A stretch of 64,000 nucleotides of DNA, taken from positions 620,001-684,000 of the forward strand of contig JADIYA010000001.1 in the NCBI GenBank assembly GCA_016705545.1, read 5' to 3'. Position 1 is the stretch's first letter; the number at the start of each line of letters is the position of its first letter. The notes under the pieces are model-generated. The model saw only the letters and a list, made by a program, of their open reading frames with translations. It had not been told where the DNA came from and searched no databases. Of the stretch, positions 35,080-44,633 are shown piece after piece. Position numbers and translations under genes: made by a program. Source of the DNA: Flavobacteriales bacterium (GTDB lineage Bacteria > Bacteroidota > Bacteroidia > Flavobacteriales_F > PHOS-HE28).

Positions 35080-36864
35080 CTAGCGCTCCACCATGACTCG
35101 CGCTGACCTCGGTGTCGCACCAGGGATCTTGATGACCACTTGGTAAAGCCCGTCCGCCAGTTCGGGCGAAAGTGCCATGGTGTGCGATGCGCTGTATGCA
35201 GCGATACGCTCCGCTCGGATGGTCCTTCCGGTTGCATCGATAAGCTCCACGACAGCGGAACCTCCCGCAAACGGCGTGTCGAACGCGATGGTCACCTGGT
35301 CATTCGCCGGATTCGGGTACGCGCGCAGCGCATCGTCGCCGTCGCGCTCCGCAATGGCCGTATTGTCATCGGGACCAAGCCTGCCATCACTTGCGATCCG
35401 CGCGGTGTAGATCGCATCGTCCTCCCAATTGAACCAGACGGCGATCGCGCCACCGCTACCATCGGGGACGATACCGTATGCGCTTCCGCCATTCGGGCCC
35501 TTGGAGGGTATCGCGAAGATGGTGGTGTCGCTCCAGAGGTTGGTGCCCGTGTTGGTGATGCGCCCAGCGCGGAAGCCGGGTGTACCACCAAGCTGGTCCT
35601 GGCCGGAGAACATGGTGACGATGTGCGTGCCACCACCAAGGGCGATCGCGCGCGGGAAACCGATGAGGTTGCCGTTCATCTGCATGGCCAGCACGCCGTT
35701 CGCCGTGAGCAACGCATTGCCTTGTGCATCGAAGCGCTGCATGAAGACCTGCCTGCCATTGCCCGCGCTCGTGCGGTTGTCCGACCAGAACACCGTGCTC
35801 TCATCCGCTGTTTGCACCACGAAGGGATTCTCTTGCACATCCGGATGGATGCACACGTCGATAGGGGCACCGCTGTTCTGCAATACGCCCGTCGTGTCGT
35901 AGATGGACATGCGTAGGTCGTAGCCATAACCCCAGATCGAATTAACCCTTGATGTGGGAGCGACCGCAGTGGTCCATTCGTAGCTGAGCCCCATGCTGTT
36001 TGCGCTTACCTGCAGCAAAGCTGGCCAGAGCTGTGCGCCCATGCTGTCAACGCGCATAGCGTACAAGGGTGCACCGGACCCATTGCCCCAGCGCTCCTCG
36101 AGCATCAAGCCCCCGTTCAGGTCATGCCGGAACGTCCACGGGCCCGTGACGATGGAGTTGTTCATGGTTGTCACTTCCACGCCTTGCACGGGCATCAGGT
36201 TCGTACCGTCGTTGAGCACGCGCGCGATATGCACGTAGTCCGCAGCACCGATCGGATTGGTGCCCCAGCCAATGAAGATGCCGTTGAGCACCTGTGCCAT
36301 GCGCGGATACCAATGGCCATTCGCAGTCCCGGTTCCTGGCAGCATGCCTGGTTGTGCCAGCAGAGTGGGTTGCGCCCACACAGGTTGGCCATCCACGTCG
36401 AAGGCCATTGCGTACAGTGTGTCCGCCGTGAATTGGCCCAAGCCGCTTGAGTAGGCGATCATGAAGTTGTTGTTGCTCATACGCGCAGCACCGTACGTAT
36501 TGATGCTTCTGCCTGGCACTTCGCGAAGCAGGCGGCCGTTCGATTCCCAGAGGAGATCACCTTGCGCGGTGATGCGTTGGCCGAAGATCGCGTAGCGGTC
36601 CGCAGCGAGCCGGTTATCCGTCCACAAGGTGATGTAGCCGCCTTGTCCGTCGGAGACGATACCGAGGTTCTTCTGCGAGCTGGCATCATTGCAGATCGGA
36701 AGCGGGTTGGCCGGATTGATGGGCCACTGTGCCTGTGCCTTGAAGGCGGTGGCGAGCACCAGCAGGAAGGCGAGGCCGATGGTGAGGCAGCACCAGATCA
36801 GTGCATTGAGCAGGCGCTCGGTGTGACGGTTGCGCAGCATGATCGAAGCGTTGAGGTGTCGCAT
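35080..36864 (-). CDS. Large T9SS-secreted beta-propeller-like protein
   Basis: 594 residues from ATG 36864. A long signal/anchor (LLNALIWCCLTIGLAFLLVL, AQAQ) is followed by repeated beta modules with a variant of 'GG.i..WtDnR....yaiFgQRi.a.G...W' (GGYITLWTDNRLAADRYAIF, VFWSDNRTSAGNGRQVFMQRFDAQG), typical of propeller-like surface proteins. The C-terminus is a type A sorting domain (LRAYPNPANDQVTIAF, ELIDATGRTIRAERI). The binding partner is unknown. It stands alone and is convergent with the lipoprotein gene, 174 nt away. Confidence 0.78.
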   Translation of the reverse strand: MRHLNASIMLRNRHTERLLNALIWCCLTIGLAFLLVLATAFKAQAQWPINPANPLPICNDASSQKNLGIVSDGQGGYITLWTDNRLAADRYAIFGQRITAQGDLLWESNGRLLREVPGRSINTYGAARMSNNNFMIAYSSGLGQFTADTLYAMAFDVDGQPVWAQPTLLAQPGMLPGTGTANGHWYPRMAQVLNGIFIGWGTNPIGAADYVHIARVLNDGTNLMPVQGVEVTTMNNSIVTGPWTFRHDLNGGLMLEERWGNGSGAPLYAMRVDSMGAQLWPALLQVSANSMGLSYEWTTAVAPTSRVNSIWGYGYDLRMSIYDTTGVLQNSGAPIDVCIHPDVQENPFVVQTADESTVFWSDNRTSAGNGRQVFMQRFDAQGNALLTANGVLAMQMNGNLIGFPRAIALGGGTHIVTMFSGQDQLGGTPGFRAGRITNTGTNLWSDTTIFAIPSKGPNGGSAYGIVPDGSGGAIAVWFNWEDDAIYTARIASDGRLGPDDNTAIAERDGDDALRAYPNPANDQVTIAFDTPFAGGSAVVELIDATGRTIRAERIAAYSASHTMALSPELADGLYQVVIKIPGATPRSARVMVER

Positions 36865-36956
36865 GGCAGGGTTGTTTCGCCGCCGAAAGTCAGCGAGCCA
36901 TGCATCCGGCACAAGGCATTCCTACCCGGCGGTCGTTCGGTCTATCCAGTGGTCGA

Positions 36957-37697
36957 TCAGGAGGCGAGCAGGGCCTTGAGGTCGGCCTGGCGCCTGCGGC
37001 TCACCTCCAGCCGGGTGCCGTCCTTCAGCACGGCATGTCCGGCTTCCAGATGGCCGATGGACGCGCGTTGCACGAGATCGCCGCGATTGATGCGCACGAA
37101 CCCGAACGGTTCCAGCATGTGCTCCAAGTCCAGAAGTGTACGCGTGAGCAAGTAGCGGCGGTCCACTCCAAGATGAACCCAGGTATAGTTCCGCTCCGCC
37201 TCGCAACGGATGATCTCCGAAGGCGGCACGAAGTAGGTGCGGTCGCCGTGCGGTATGGTGAGCTTGAACGAAGCCGGGCTCGGCTGCGCGATGTTCGCGA
37301 TGAACTGATCCTGCACTTCAGCTTGCGGACGCGCTGATCGTTGCTGCTCGCGATAGCGATCCATGGCCGCAGCGAGTTCCTCGGGCAGGACGGGCTTGGG
37401 CAGGTAGTCGAGTGCACTGAATCTGATCGCCTGTATGGCGTACTGCTGGTGACTTGTGGTGAAGATCACGGTGAAGTTCCAACGGTTCAGCTTGCGCAGG
37501 AGGTCGAACCCCGAGCCACCGGGCATCTCCACGTCGAGGAACACGAGATCGGGTTTTAGCGCGGCGATGGCACGTTCCGCTTCGCTGATGCTGTTCGCCT
37601 CGCCCACCACCTCCACATCGGCATGGGCTTCGGCCAGCAACGTACGCAGGTAGCGGCGCGCGTCGTCGTGGTCGTCCACCAACAGGCTGCGGATCAT
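36957..37697 (-). CDS. LytTR-type response regulator
   Basis: 246 residues from ATG 37697: receiver (LLVDDHDDARRYL, phospho-Asp in LVFLDVEMPGGSG, Lys in LDYLPKPV) and a LytTR DNA-binding domain (FVPPSEIIRCEAERNYTWVHL, LLTRTLLDLEHML, FVRINRGDLVQRASIGHL). It follows the histidine kinase by 22 nt and is its expected partner. LytTR regulators bind repeated motifs upstream of target genes; targets are unknown. Confidence 0.93.
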   Translation of the reverse strand: MIRSLLVDDHDDARRYLRTLLAEAHADVEVVGEANSISEAERAIAALKPDLVFLDVEMPGGSGFDLLRKLNRWNFTVIFTTSHQQYAIQAIRFSALDYLPKPVLPEELAAAMDRYREQQRSARPQAEVQDQFIANIAQPSPASFKLTIPHGDRTYFVPPSEIIRCEAERNYTWVHLGVDRRYLLTRTLLDLEHMLEPFGFVRINRGDLVQRASIGHLEAGHAVLKDGTRLEVSRRRQADLKALLAS

Positions 37698-37719
37698 GCG
37701 CGCAATATCGTTAATGCGG

Positions 37720-39504
37720 TCAAAGCACGAGTTCCAGCACCACCTCCGTGCCCGCGGGGCGTCCTGCATCATCGCGCCGGTCATGGATCACAATGCTGCC
37801 CTTCTGCTGCATTCGGTGGGTGAGCAGCAGCAAGCGCTCTTGCGTTAGCTCGGTAGCGTAAGACCGATCGCCTTCGGCACGCCCTGCCGCAGATTGCCTG
37901 CCCACGCCGTTGTCCTCTATTGTGCAGCGCAGGCCATCCTTCGTTGCTGTGAAACGCACCTGCACTTCGCGCTCGCCCTGCTTGTTCGCCTGACCATGCC
38001 AGATCGCGTTCTCGACGAAGGGCTGAACGAGCAGTGCGGGCAGCAGCGTTTCATCGTTAAGGAGTTCGCCATCCGCCTCCACCTGATAGCGCAGATCCGG
38101 CAGCCGCAAGGCTTCCAGTTGGAGGTATTGCCGCAGAAAGTCGAGTTCCGCCTCCAAGGTGATGCGGTCCATCACCGATTGCTCCAGCACCGCACGCATC
38201 AGCTTCGACAAGCCCTGCAAGTAGGTGAGCGCCTCCTGCTCGCGGCCTTCCTTCACCAGGGCGATGGCGCTGTTCTGGCAATTGTGGATGAAGTGCGGGT
38301 TGAGCTGCGCGCGCAGCACTTTCAATTCCAGCAGATCGTTCATCCGTTGAACGCGATCGCGCTGATCCTGCAGCTCATCATTGATCCGCTGCATGTCGCG
38401 CGCGTGCTGGCCGCGCATCAGGTAGTTGCGGTATAGCAGGGCGAGCAATCCGGCGAGCAGCGTGACGAGCGCTGCAGCGGCGATCCACCGCGCGCGGAGC
38501 CGCTCTTCGTTCAGGCGCCGCTCCTCGTTCTCGGCGCGCAGCAGGGCATTCTCCTTCTCCGTGCGCTCGGTCTCGAAGCGCTTCTCCAAGGCAAGGATCT
38601 CCTCGTTGGCGGTGCGTGCGTAGTACGCGTGCAGCACCTCTTCCAGCTGGAGCATGGTCGCGTACGCGGCAGCGTGCTCCCCGAGCGCCGCCTGACTCTC
38701 AGCGGTGAAGCCCAGGTTCTCCAAGGTGGTGCTGATGTCCTTTTCCGTGAGTTGGTTCAAGCGCTCGCTCTCGGAGAAGTGCGCCACCGCCTCCCGGTGC
38801 CTTCCCGCCCGGTGGTAGATGTATGCCAACGTATTCAGCGCCTTGGCATACTTGCCTTCATCCAGGGTCTTCAAGCGGCCAACGGTCTCCTGCATCAGGG
38901 CGATGGCCGCGGAATGCTCGCCGCGCTCGCTCAGCAGTTTCGCCAGGTTGCTCTCCGTGATGGAGCGCTGGCGCACGTCGTCCGGTGCCAGTCCAGCAAG
39001 GGTCCTCCGGTAATAGCGCTCCGCGCTGTCCGCCATGCCGAGCATCACGAAGTTGTCTGCGATGCCGCCGAGGAACTTGATCCGCAGGTCCTTATCGCCG
39101 CTGGCCAGCGCGAGCCGTTCGCCTTCGCGCTCCATGCCCAGGGCATCCGCATATCGATTGGCCGCGAAGAGCAACTCAGCGAGCAGGCGCGTGGCCCGCA
39201 TCATTGTCAGCGTATCGGCCGATGCGCACGATAGGTTCAGGGCTTGCTGGGCATGGCGGGTGGCCTCGCTCTCTGCTTGGCTGAACAGGTGGGCTGTCGC
39301 CAATTCCAAATGGACCTTGGCCAATGACGTGGTCGCTTCGGGAGGGATCTCTTCCAGGAGCTGATTCCCTTCGGTGATGGCGGCTTCGTGCTGTTTCTCC
39401 TTCACCAAGGCCTTCAGCTTTTCCAAGCGCACCGAGTCCTGGCCCATGGATGCCAAGGCAAGGACCCCGCAGATCAGCAGCGATAGAATCCTTCCGCGCA
39501 TCAT
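37720..39504 (-). CDS. LytS/YehU-type histidine kinase with TPR sensor
   Basis: 594 residues: signal peptide, about eight tetratricopeptide-like helices (about 25-310, periplasmic), a coiled coil with one membrane helix (WIAAAALVTLLAGLLALLYR) and a His_kinase domain. The phospho-acceptor motif reads LRAQLNPHFIHNCQNSAIAL (usually NPHFIFNSLN), with His retained. The ATPase has LPALLVQPFVENAIWHG, DNGVGR and the tail GTEVVLEL. It forms an operon with the LytTR regulator 22 nt downstream. TAGCTTCC on the minus strand lies 5 nt before the ATG. Confidence 0.92.
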   Translation of the reverse strand: MMRGRILSLLICGVLALASMGQDSVRLEKLKALVKEKQHEAAITEGNQLLEEIPPEATTSLAKVHLELATAHLFSQAESEATRHAQQALNLSCASADTLTMMRATRLLAELLFAANRYADALGMEREGERLALASGDKDLRIKFLGGIADNFVMLGMADSAERYYRRTLAGLAPDDVRQRSITESNLAKLLSERGEHSAAIALMQETVGRLKTLDEGKYAKALNTLAYIYHRAGRHREAVAHFSESERLNQLTEKDISTTLENLGFTAESQAALGEHAAAYATMLQLEEVLHAYYARTANEEILALEKRFETERTEKENALLRAENEERRLNEERLRARWIAAAALVTLLAGLLALLYRNYLMRGQHARDMQRINDELQDQRDRVQRMNDLLELKVLRAQLNPHFIHNCQNSAIALVKEGREQEALTYLQGLSKLMRAVLEQSVMDRITLEAELDFLRQYLQLEALRLPDLRYQVEADGELLNDETLLPALLVQPFVENAIWHGQANKQGEREVQVRFTATKDGLRCTIEDNGVGRQSAAGRAEGDRSYATELTQERLLLLTHRMQQKGSIVIHDRRDDAGRPAGTEVVLELVL

Positions 39505-39540
39505 CGGTGGGAAGCTAGGATGCTGCAGGGAATCGGCAGA

Positions 39541-40764
39541 TCACTTCCGCATCGGCATCACCTTCCCATACGTGAGCGAGCGCCACGCCCACTCGAATGG
39601 GCCGTACTGGAAACGGGCCAGCCACCAATGGCTCCAGAGCACTTGCAGGATGAATACGCCAAGGGCGATGGATTCGAATACGACCGCGCTCACATGGGTG
39701 CCCCAACCCAGCCCGATGCCGTAGAAGAGCCACAGCGCAATGATCGTCTGCATCAGGTAGTTGGTGAGTGCCATGCGGCCCATTGGAGCCATCAGCCTGA
39801 GTCGCGATCTCCATGGATCACTGCGCCACAACAGCGCGAAGCCGCTCGCGAAGGCCATGGCCAACGGCACCACGCTGAAGGCATAGCTGGCAGCACGTAT
39901 CAACGACGATGGCTCTGGAGGATGACCGACCTGGCTTTCCGCCCACCACATCAGCACTGAACTGGGGAGGCCGATGAGCAACCCAACAACGCAGACCCGC
40001 TTCAACCGGTTTGCATGCTGTTCCACATCCGCGAAGAGCTTGCGCCTCGACACCCACAATCCGAGCAGGAATAGCCCGAGCACTTTCGGCGGACGGTTGC
40101 TCTCCACCAGATGGACGAAGCGGAAGAGCCAGCCGCGCTCATTCGCGTGAATGAATTCGGACCAGCCGCCTTCTGGCAACGCCAAGAATGCGTCGAAGAC
40201 CGAGTTGCCGTAGAGCGCATCCTGTGCTTCCATCGCTTGCAGCAAGGGTGCGATCGGATCGAAGCGCGCATTGGTCAGGATAACTGCGGCATCGATGACA
40301 ATAGGAGAAAGGATGAGCGCAGCCGCAGTGATCAGCAAGGCGCGATCACCGGATCTTCGGAACAGCGGCAACAACAAGCCGAGCACAGCATAGAGGAAGA
40401 GGATGTCGCCCGCCCACAGGTAGCGCAGATGGAGCCAGCCGATGATGAGCAGAATGAACATGCGGCGATAGAAGCGCCACAGCCCATCATCCCCTTTCGC
40501 GAGGAAGAAACCGAACCCGATGCCGAAGAGCATGGAGAAGATCGAATAGAACTTGCCGTCGATGAGGATGGTATGGAAAGCCTCGAGTGGTCCGTCAAGG
40601 AAGGCGCCCGGCAATGCCGCCTTCACTTCGGGCGACATGAACATCCAGACCGATAGCACGGCGTAGTTGCTCCACACCACGCCAAATAGCGCGAAGCCGC
40701 GGAGGGCGTCAAGTAACTGCGCTCGTTCAGCAGCAGGGGCACTCATAGCTTTCGGGATTATCAT
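39541..40764 (-). CDS. DUF418-family membrane protein
   Basis: 407 residues, about ten helices, with LLDALRGFALFGVVWSNY at the N-terminus and the C-terminal MGRMALTNYLMQTIIALWLFYG block diagnostic of DUF418/YeiB-like proteins, related to acyltransferase-like membrane enzymes. The function is unknown. Its ATG at 40764 overlaps the stop of the SLC13 gene (ATGA), indicating translational coupling; an internal ATG at 40746 is an alternative start. Confidence 0.88.
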   Translation of the reverse strand: MIIPKAMSAPAAERAQLLDALRGFALFGVVWSNYAVLSVWMFMSPEVKAALPGAFLDGPLEAFHTILIDGKFYSIFSMLFGIGFGFFLAKGDDGLWRFYRRMFILLIIGWLHLRYLWAGDILFLYAVLGLLLPLFRRSGDRALLITAAALILSPIVIDAAVILTNARFDPIAPLLQAMEAQDALYGNSVFDAFLALPEGGWSEFIHANERGWLFRFVHLVESNRPPKVLGLFLLGLWVSRRKLFADVEQHANRLKRVCVVGLLIGLPSSVLMWWAESQVGHPPEPSSLIRAASYAFSVVPLAMAFASGFALLWRSDPWRSRLRLMAPMGRMALTNYLMQTIIALWLFYGIGLGWGTHVSAVVFESIALGVFILQVLWSHWWLARFQYGPFEWAWRSLTYGKVMPMRK

Positions 40765-42236
40765 CTTAGACCGAAAAAGAGCATCAGCAGGATCACCCCG
40801 ATCACATCCATCCACACCCCGGCCTTCACCATCTGCCGCATGGGGATCCGGCCTGTGCCGAAGACGATGGTCTGCATGGGAGATGCGATGGGCAGCATAA
40901 AGCCCAGGCTCGCGGCCAGCGCCGATGGCCAGAGGATGCTCTGTGGATCCATGCCCCAGCGATCGGCCATGGCGGCGAGGATCGGAAGCGTGAGACTCGC
41001 GGTAGCGGTATTGCTGCCCAGCTCGCTGAGCAGGCAAACGATCAGCGCGGTGCTTCCGATCAACAGCGTCATAGGCAAAGAACCGAGGCCCGCCATCGCT
41101 TCGCCGATGATGCCGCTGAGGCCGCTCTTGTCCACCCCCGCTGCCAGCGCGAAACCACCGCCGATGAGCAGCAGCACGCCCCAGGGCACGCGCTGCTCGG
41201 CGAAGCTCCAGCTCATGAGCGACCGTCCTTCTTCGTGCGTGGCGTAGGCATCGTGCGGTTGCCGCATGCGCTTGCTCGCCGGGAGAAGGAAGAGCAGCAC
41301 CGCGCCCATCACCGCCACGGCCGCATCGCTCACCTCCTTCAAGGCTTCGGCACGATCGCGCCAGCCTGTGAAGAGCTCCGTTTCGCCCTGCTTGATCGAA
41401 TCGCCTGACATCCACAGCAGCGCTACCAGCGCGAACACGCCCCCAGCCAGCCATTCATCGCGCGAGGCGCGGCCCAGCGCTTTCAACCGCAGTTGCACAG
41501 CATCAGCGCCGCCGAGCGAATCGCCCTTCAACTTGAAGACGATGCGCGTTAGGAGCAGCCATGCAATCGCGAGGAAGACCGCAGCCAGCGGCAGCCCGGT
41601 GGCCATCCATTGCCCGAAGCCGATGGCATCCTGGCCAGGATAGAGCTGCTTCCACAGCGCGATGAAGACGAGGTTGGGCGGTGTGCCCACAGGTGTGGCC
41701 ATGCCGCCAACCGTTGCTCCGTACGCAACACCCAATAGCAAGGGCACGGTCAATCGCTTGCGCGCATCAGCGTGCGCGTCCTCATCGTCGATCAGGCTCA
41801 GGGCGATGGGCAGCATCACCAGTGTTGCGGCGGTGCTGTTGATCCACATGCTGAGGAGCGCGACCGCGACCATAACGCCCAGGACCAGCCGCTCCGAGCT
41901 GCTGCCCACACGCACCATGATGCCCAATGCGATGCGCCGGTGCAGTCCGCAGCGCTCAATGCCCAGCGCGATGATGAAGCCGCCGAGGAAGAGGAAGATG
42001 ATCTCCTTGCCGTAGTGCGCGGCGGTGGCAGGCACATCATCAATGCCCAGCAACGGGAACAGCAGCAGCGGCAGGATGGAGGTGACCGGGATGGGCACGG
42101 CCTCGGTTATCCACCAGAGGGCCATCCACGCCACCAAGCCTGCCATCAGCGCAGGCGGCTGGCCATGGTGCCGCAACAGCACGAAGACCAGCAACGCGGC
42201 CATCGGGCCGGCAAAGGTGAATAGCCAACGCTTCAT
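40761..42236 (-). CDS. SLC13/DASS-family carboxylate or sulfate symporter
   Basis: 491 residues, 11-12 helices, inner membrane. The two SNT-type motifs are visible (SMWINSTAATLVMLPI; ELGSNTATASLTLPIL), as are the Na+/substrate loops (GGMATPVGTPPNLVF). It probably takes up dicarboxylates or sulfate with Na+. It is the first gene of a two-gene unit with the DUF418 protein. Confidence 0.92.
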   Translation of the reverse strand: MKRWLFTFAGPMAALLVFVLLRHHGQPPALMAGLVAWMALWWITEAVPIPVTSILPLLLFPLLGIDDVPATAAHYGKEIIFLFLGGFIIALGIERCGLHRRIALGIMVRVGSSSERLVLGVMVAVALLSMWINSTAATLVMLPIALSLIDDEDAHADARKRLTVPLLLGVAYGATVGGMATPVGTPPNLVFIALWKQLYPGQDAIGFGQWMATGLPLAAVFLAIAWLLLTRIVFKLKGDSLGGADAVQLRLKALGRASRDEWLAGGVFALVALLWMSGDSIKQGETELFTGWRDRAEALKEVSDAAVAVMGAVLLFLLPASKRMRQPHDAYATHEEGRSLMSWSFAEQRVPWGVLLLIGGGFALAAGVDKSGLSGIIGEAMAGLGSLPMTLLIGSTALIVCLLSELGSNTATASLTLPILAAMADRWGMDPQSILWPSALAASLGFMLPIASPMQTIVFGTGRIPMRQMVKAGVWMDVIGVILLMLFFGLR

Positions 42237-42546
42237 GCGCGGGGTGAAGGTCTTGCTTGTGCGCTAATGATGCGGCATGATGCACTTCGGTTCCCTTTCG
42301 TACAATGCCATCCTCGGCATGCGCGACAGCGAATCCCGACGCCTCAACAAGACTCGCTGGCCGCTTCGCCGACCATGCCATCGCCGATGCGCCGTACAAG
42401 CGCGCGGTACTGGCCTGGTGCATCAGACTCGATTGAAACCACGCATTCTGAAAGATCCGGATGGGCCACCCGGTCAGAAATGACCCCCCTCCCCATTTCA
42501 CTCAAGGCAAAGTCGTGCTGCAACTTGCACCGCACATCGGATCGAC
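42237..42546 (+). other. 310-nt gap with a repeat copy and a possible gene remnant
   Basis: No complete gene. Two plus-strand frames look weakly protein-like and would join only through a frameshift near 42348 (MMHFGSLSYNAILGMRDSES, then RLAGRFADHAIADAPYKRA to TGA 42436); no family is recognised, so a decayed small gene is possible but unproven. One copy of the 18-nt repeat lies at 42472-42489. Confidence 0.25.
42472..42489 (+). repeat. Direct repeat copy 1, GNRA-hairpin type
   Basis: GGTCAGAAATGACCCCCC, matching the copy at 44628-44645 at 17 of 18 positions. GGTCA-GAAA-TGACC is a perfect 5-bp hairpin with a GNRA tetraloop. The two copies bracket the three-gene two-component cassette. Confidence 0.6.
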
Positions 42547-43281
42547 ATGATCGCCGCGCTCACCCTTCAATCGTACAGATGGCTTGCCGGGCTGATACTG
42601 GCCGCGCTCGCCTTTCTCTGCGCCTGGCTCAATGCCCGCTCCGCATCAGCCTCGGCGCGGAGCGAAGGCAAGAGGCTGCAGGCCCTGCTGGATGCCACTG
42701 GCAAGACGGCGCGGCAGGAAATGCGTGAGGCTGCCAAGGACCTGCACGAGAGCGTGGGCCAGCTGCTCAGTGCAGCACAGCTCAGCTTGCGCGGTGCGCT
42801 CGCTGCCTCACCCGATGATCGGCTGCAGGCCACCACCGAGGTGATCGACCGGGCGATCGCTGAACTGCGCACCACCATCGTTGCGCTGCGAACCGGCTTG
42901 GGCAGCGACCTGCCGCTTTCCGAGCAGCTTGCGCTCGATGCGGACCGCCTTCGCCGCGTGTCCCGCATCCGTGCCACGCTGAAGGAGCTGGGGCTCCCGC
43001 CCACGCTGAGCGAGGACGAACGCGTCATTCTCTACAACAGCTGCCAGCAGCTCATCAGCCAGGCCCTGCAGCGCGCTCGCACCGCGCAGCTCGACATCAC
43101 GGTTGATGCGCAAGGCCCGCTCTTGTTGCGCGTTGAATCCGATGGCCAGAGCGCTGAGGCTGATGCACTGCGCGAAACGGAGGCGCTCGGCGTGGTGAGC
43201 CGCCGGTGCCGCTTGATCGGATACACCGCCCGCCAAGACAGCAACGGCACAGCGTGGATCCTAATACCGGAGGAGGCATGA
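42547..43281 (+). CDS. NarL-type sensor kinase with degenerate ATPase
   Basis: 244 residues with one membrane helix (GLILAALAFLCAWLNA). The dimerisation/phospho-acceptor helix is HisKA_3 type (AKDLHESVGQLLSAAQLSLR, His at 67). The ATPase that should follow is eroded: the N-box line reads SCQQLISQALQRARTAQLDI with no Asn, the D box reads ESDGQS, and no GxGL glycine box is seen. It may be a phosphatase or phosphate-relay-only sensor. It is coupled to the first regulator (ATGA overlap at 43278). Confidence 0.75.
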   Translation: MIAALTLQSYRWLAGLILAALAFLCAWLNARSASASARSEGKRLQALLDATGKTARQEMREAAKDLHESVGQLLSAAQLSLRGALAASPDDRLQATTEVIDRAIAELRTTIVALRTGLGSDLPLSEQLALDADRLRRVSRIRATLKELGLPPTLSEDERVILYNSCQQLISQALQRARTAQLDITVDAQGPLLLRVESDGQSAEADALRETEALGVVSRRCRLIGYTARQDSNGTAWILIPEEA

Positions 43282-43940
43282 AGCACCGCATCGCCTTGGT
43301 GGATGATCACCACTTGGTCCGAGCCGGCCTGGCGGCCACCGTGAACGCGCTCGGCGATTACCAGGTGACCCTGGAAGCTGGGCATGGCGCTGAGATGATC
43401 GAGAGACTGGGGCTTACCCAAGCGCCGCCGCAACTGGCCATCATCGACCTGAACATGCCGGTGATGGATGGCTGGGACACCATTGCCTGGCTCAACAAGC
43501 ACCGTCCGGAGATCCTATCAATGGCACTCACCTTCGAAGCCACCGAGGATTCCATACTACGGGCAGTGCGCGCCGGAGCCCGGGGCTATCTGCTCAAGAA
43601 TGCCAAGCCCGAGGTGCTGCGCCTTGCACTTGACAGCATCCGCCTGACAGGCTATTACCACAACGACGACCTGAACGAAGTGCTCAAGGGCAACCCGGAC
43701 CGCCTGACGCCTCGCGAGCGCGAGCGCTCCGAATTGCTCGAACGCATCACCGATCGGGAAATGCATTTGCTGCGCCTCGTGTGCGACGAGCAGGAATTCA
43801 CCTACGACCAGATCGCCGAGATCATGGGCCTGCACCGGCGCACCGTGGACTACTACCGAATCCAACTCTTCAATAAGTTCGGCGTGAGGAGCAAGACCGG
43901 GCTCGTGCTCTTCGCGTTGCGCTGGAACCTGCTCGATTGA
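43278..43940 (+). CDS. NarL/LuxR-type response regulator
   Basis: 220 residues: receiver (IALVDDHHLVRAG, phospho-Asp 57 in AIIDLNMPVMDG, Lys in GYLLKNAK) and a C-terminal helix-turn-helix (ITDREMHLLRLVCDEQEFTYDQIAEIMGLHRRTVDYYRIQLFNKFGVRSKTGLVLFA). The helix-turn-helix keeps the fold but lacks the classic LTxREx3Vx3 spacing of GerE. Coupled to the sensor by ATGA and followed 23 nt later by a second regulator of the same kind. Confidence 0.9.
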   Translation: MKHRIALVDDHHLVRAGLAATVNALGDYQVTLEAGHGAEMIERLGLTQAPPQLAIIDLNMPVMDGWDTIAWLNKHRPEILSMALTFEATEDSILRAVRAGARGYLLKNAKPEVLRLALDSIRLTGYYHNDDLNEVLKGNPDRLTPRERERSELLERITDREMHLLRLVCDEQEFTYDQIAEIMGLHRRTVDYYRIQLFNKFGVRSKTGLVLFALRWNLLD

Positions 43941-43963
43941 ATGAACGCAAACCGATTGCTCTG

Positions 43964-44633
43964 ATGACCCCGCGCATCCCGATCGCCCTGGTCGATGACC
44001 ACACGCTCTTCCGAAACGCACTGGCTGACCTGATCGCGCTGATCGGCGGCTATGATGTAGTGGTGCAGGCCGAGAATGGACAGGAATACGTGCAAGCCGC
44101 TGCCAACGGCGCTCGTGTGGCCGTGGCCATCGTTGACCTGCACATGCCTGTGATGGACGGCTATGCCACCATCGCCTGGATCCGCGAGCACCAGCCGCAG
44201 ACGCGCGCCCTCGCCCTCACCTTCGACAAGGACGACGCCACGCTGGCCAAGGCCCTGTGCGCCGGGGCCTGCGGTTTCCTGCCGAAGAACGTGGGCCGCG
44301 GGCTCTTCAGCGAAGCGCTGCACCAAGTGGCCACCCTGGGCCATTACATCAACGAGGACCTCGTGGAGCAACGGCATGCCCGTGACCCCTAGCGCCCACG
44401 AAGCGGCCCGCTTGCGCGTAGTGGCGAACCTGAGCCCGCGCGAGATCGAGTTCATCCGCGCGGTGTGCCACGAATCGGAGCCCACCTACGAGCAAGTGGC
44501 TAAGCAGATGGGCGTGGCCCAGAACACGGTGAATGGCTACCGCGAGAACATCTTCCACAAGTTCGGGATCAAGAGCAAGGCCGGGCTGGTGATCTTCGCT
44601 TACAAGTGGGGCCTGCTCGCGAAGGGGGGTTAG
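43964..44633 (+). pseudogene. Second NarL-type response regulator, receiver and HTH in different frames
   Basis: The receiver frame (IALVDDHTLFRNA, phospho-Asp in AIVDLHMPVMDG, Lys in FLPKNVG) stops at 44392. The helix-turn-helix (LSPREIEFIRAVCHESEPTYEQVAKQMGVAQNTVNGYRENIF) is in another frame, from ATG 44376 if separate, to 44633. Dropping one base from the CCCC run near 44388 joins them as ...EQRHARDPSAHEAARL..., giving a normal regulator of about 222 residues like its neighbour. A sequencing error is likely; a genuinely split regulator with a 17-nt overlap is the alternative. Start ATG 43964 (a TTG at 43937 is in frame). Confidence 0.8.

Noticed and set aside
42277..42436. Possible small frameshifted gene before the two-component cassette
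   Set aside because: Needs an unproven shift and shows no known motif.
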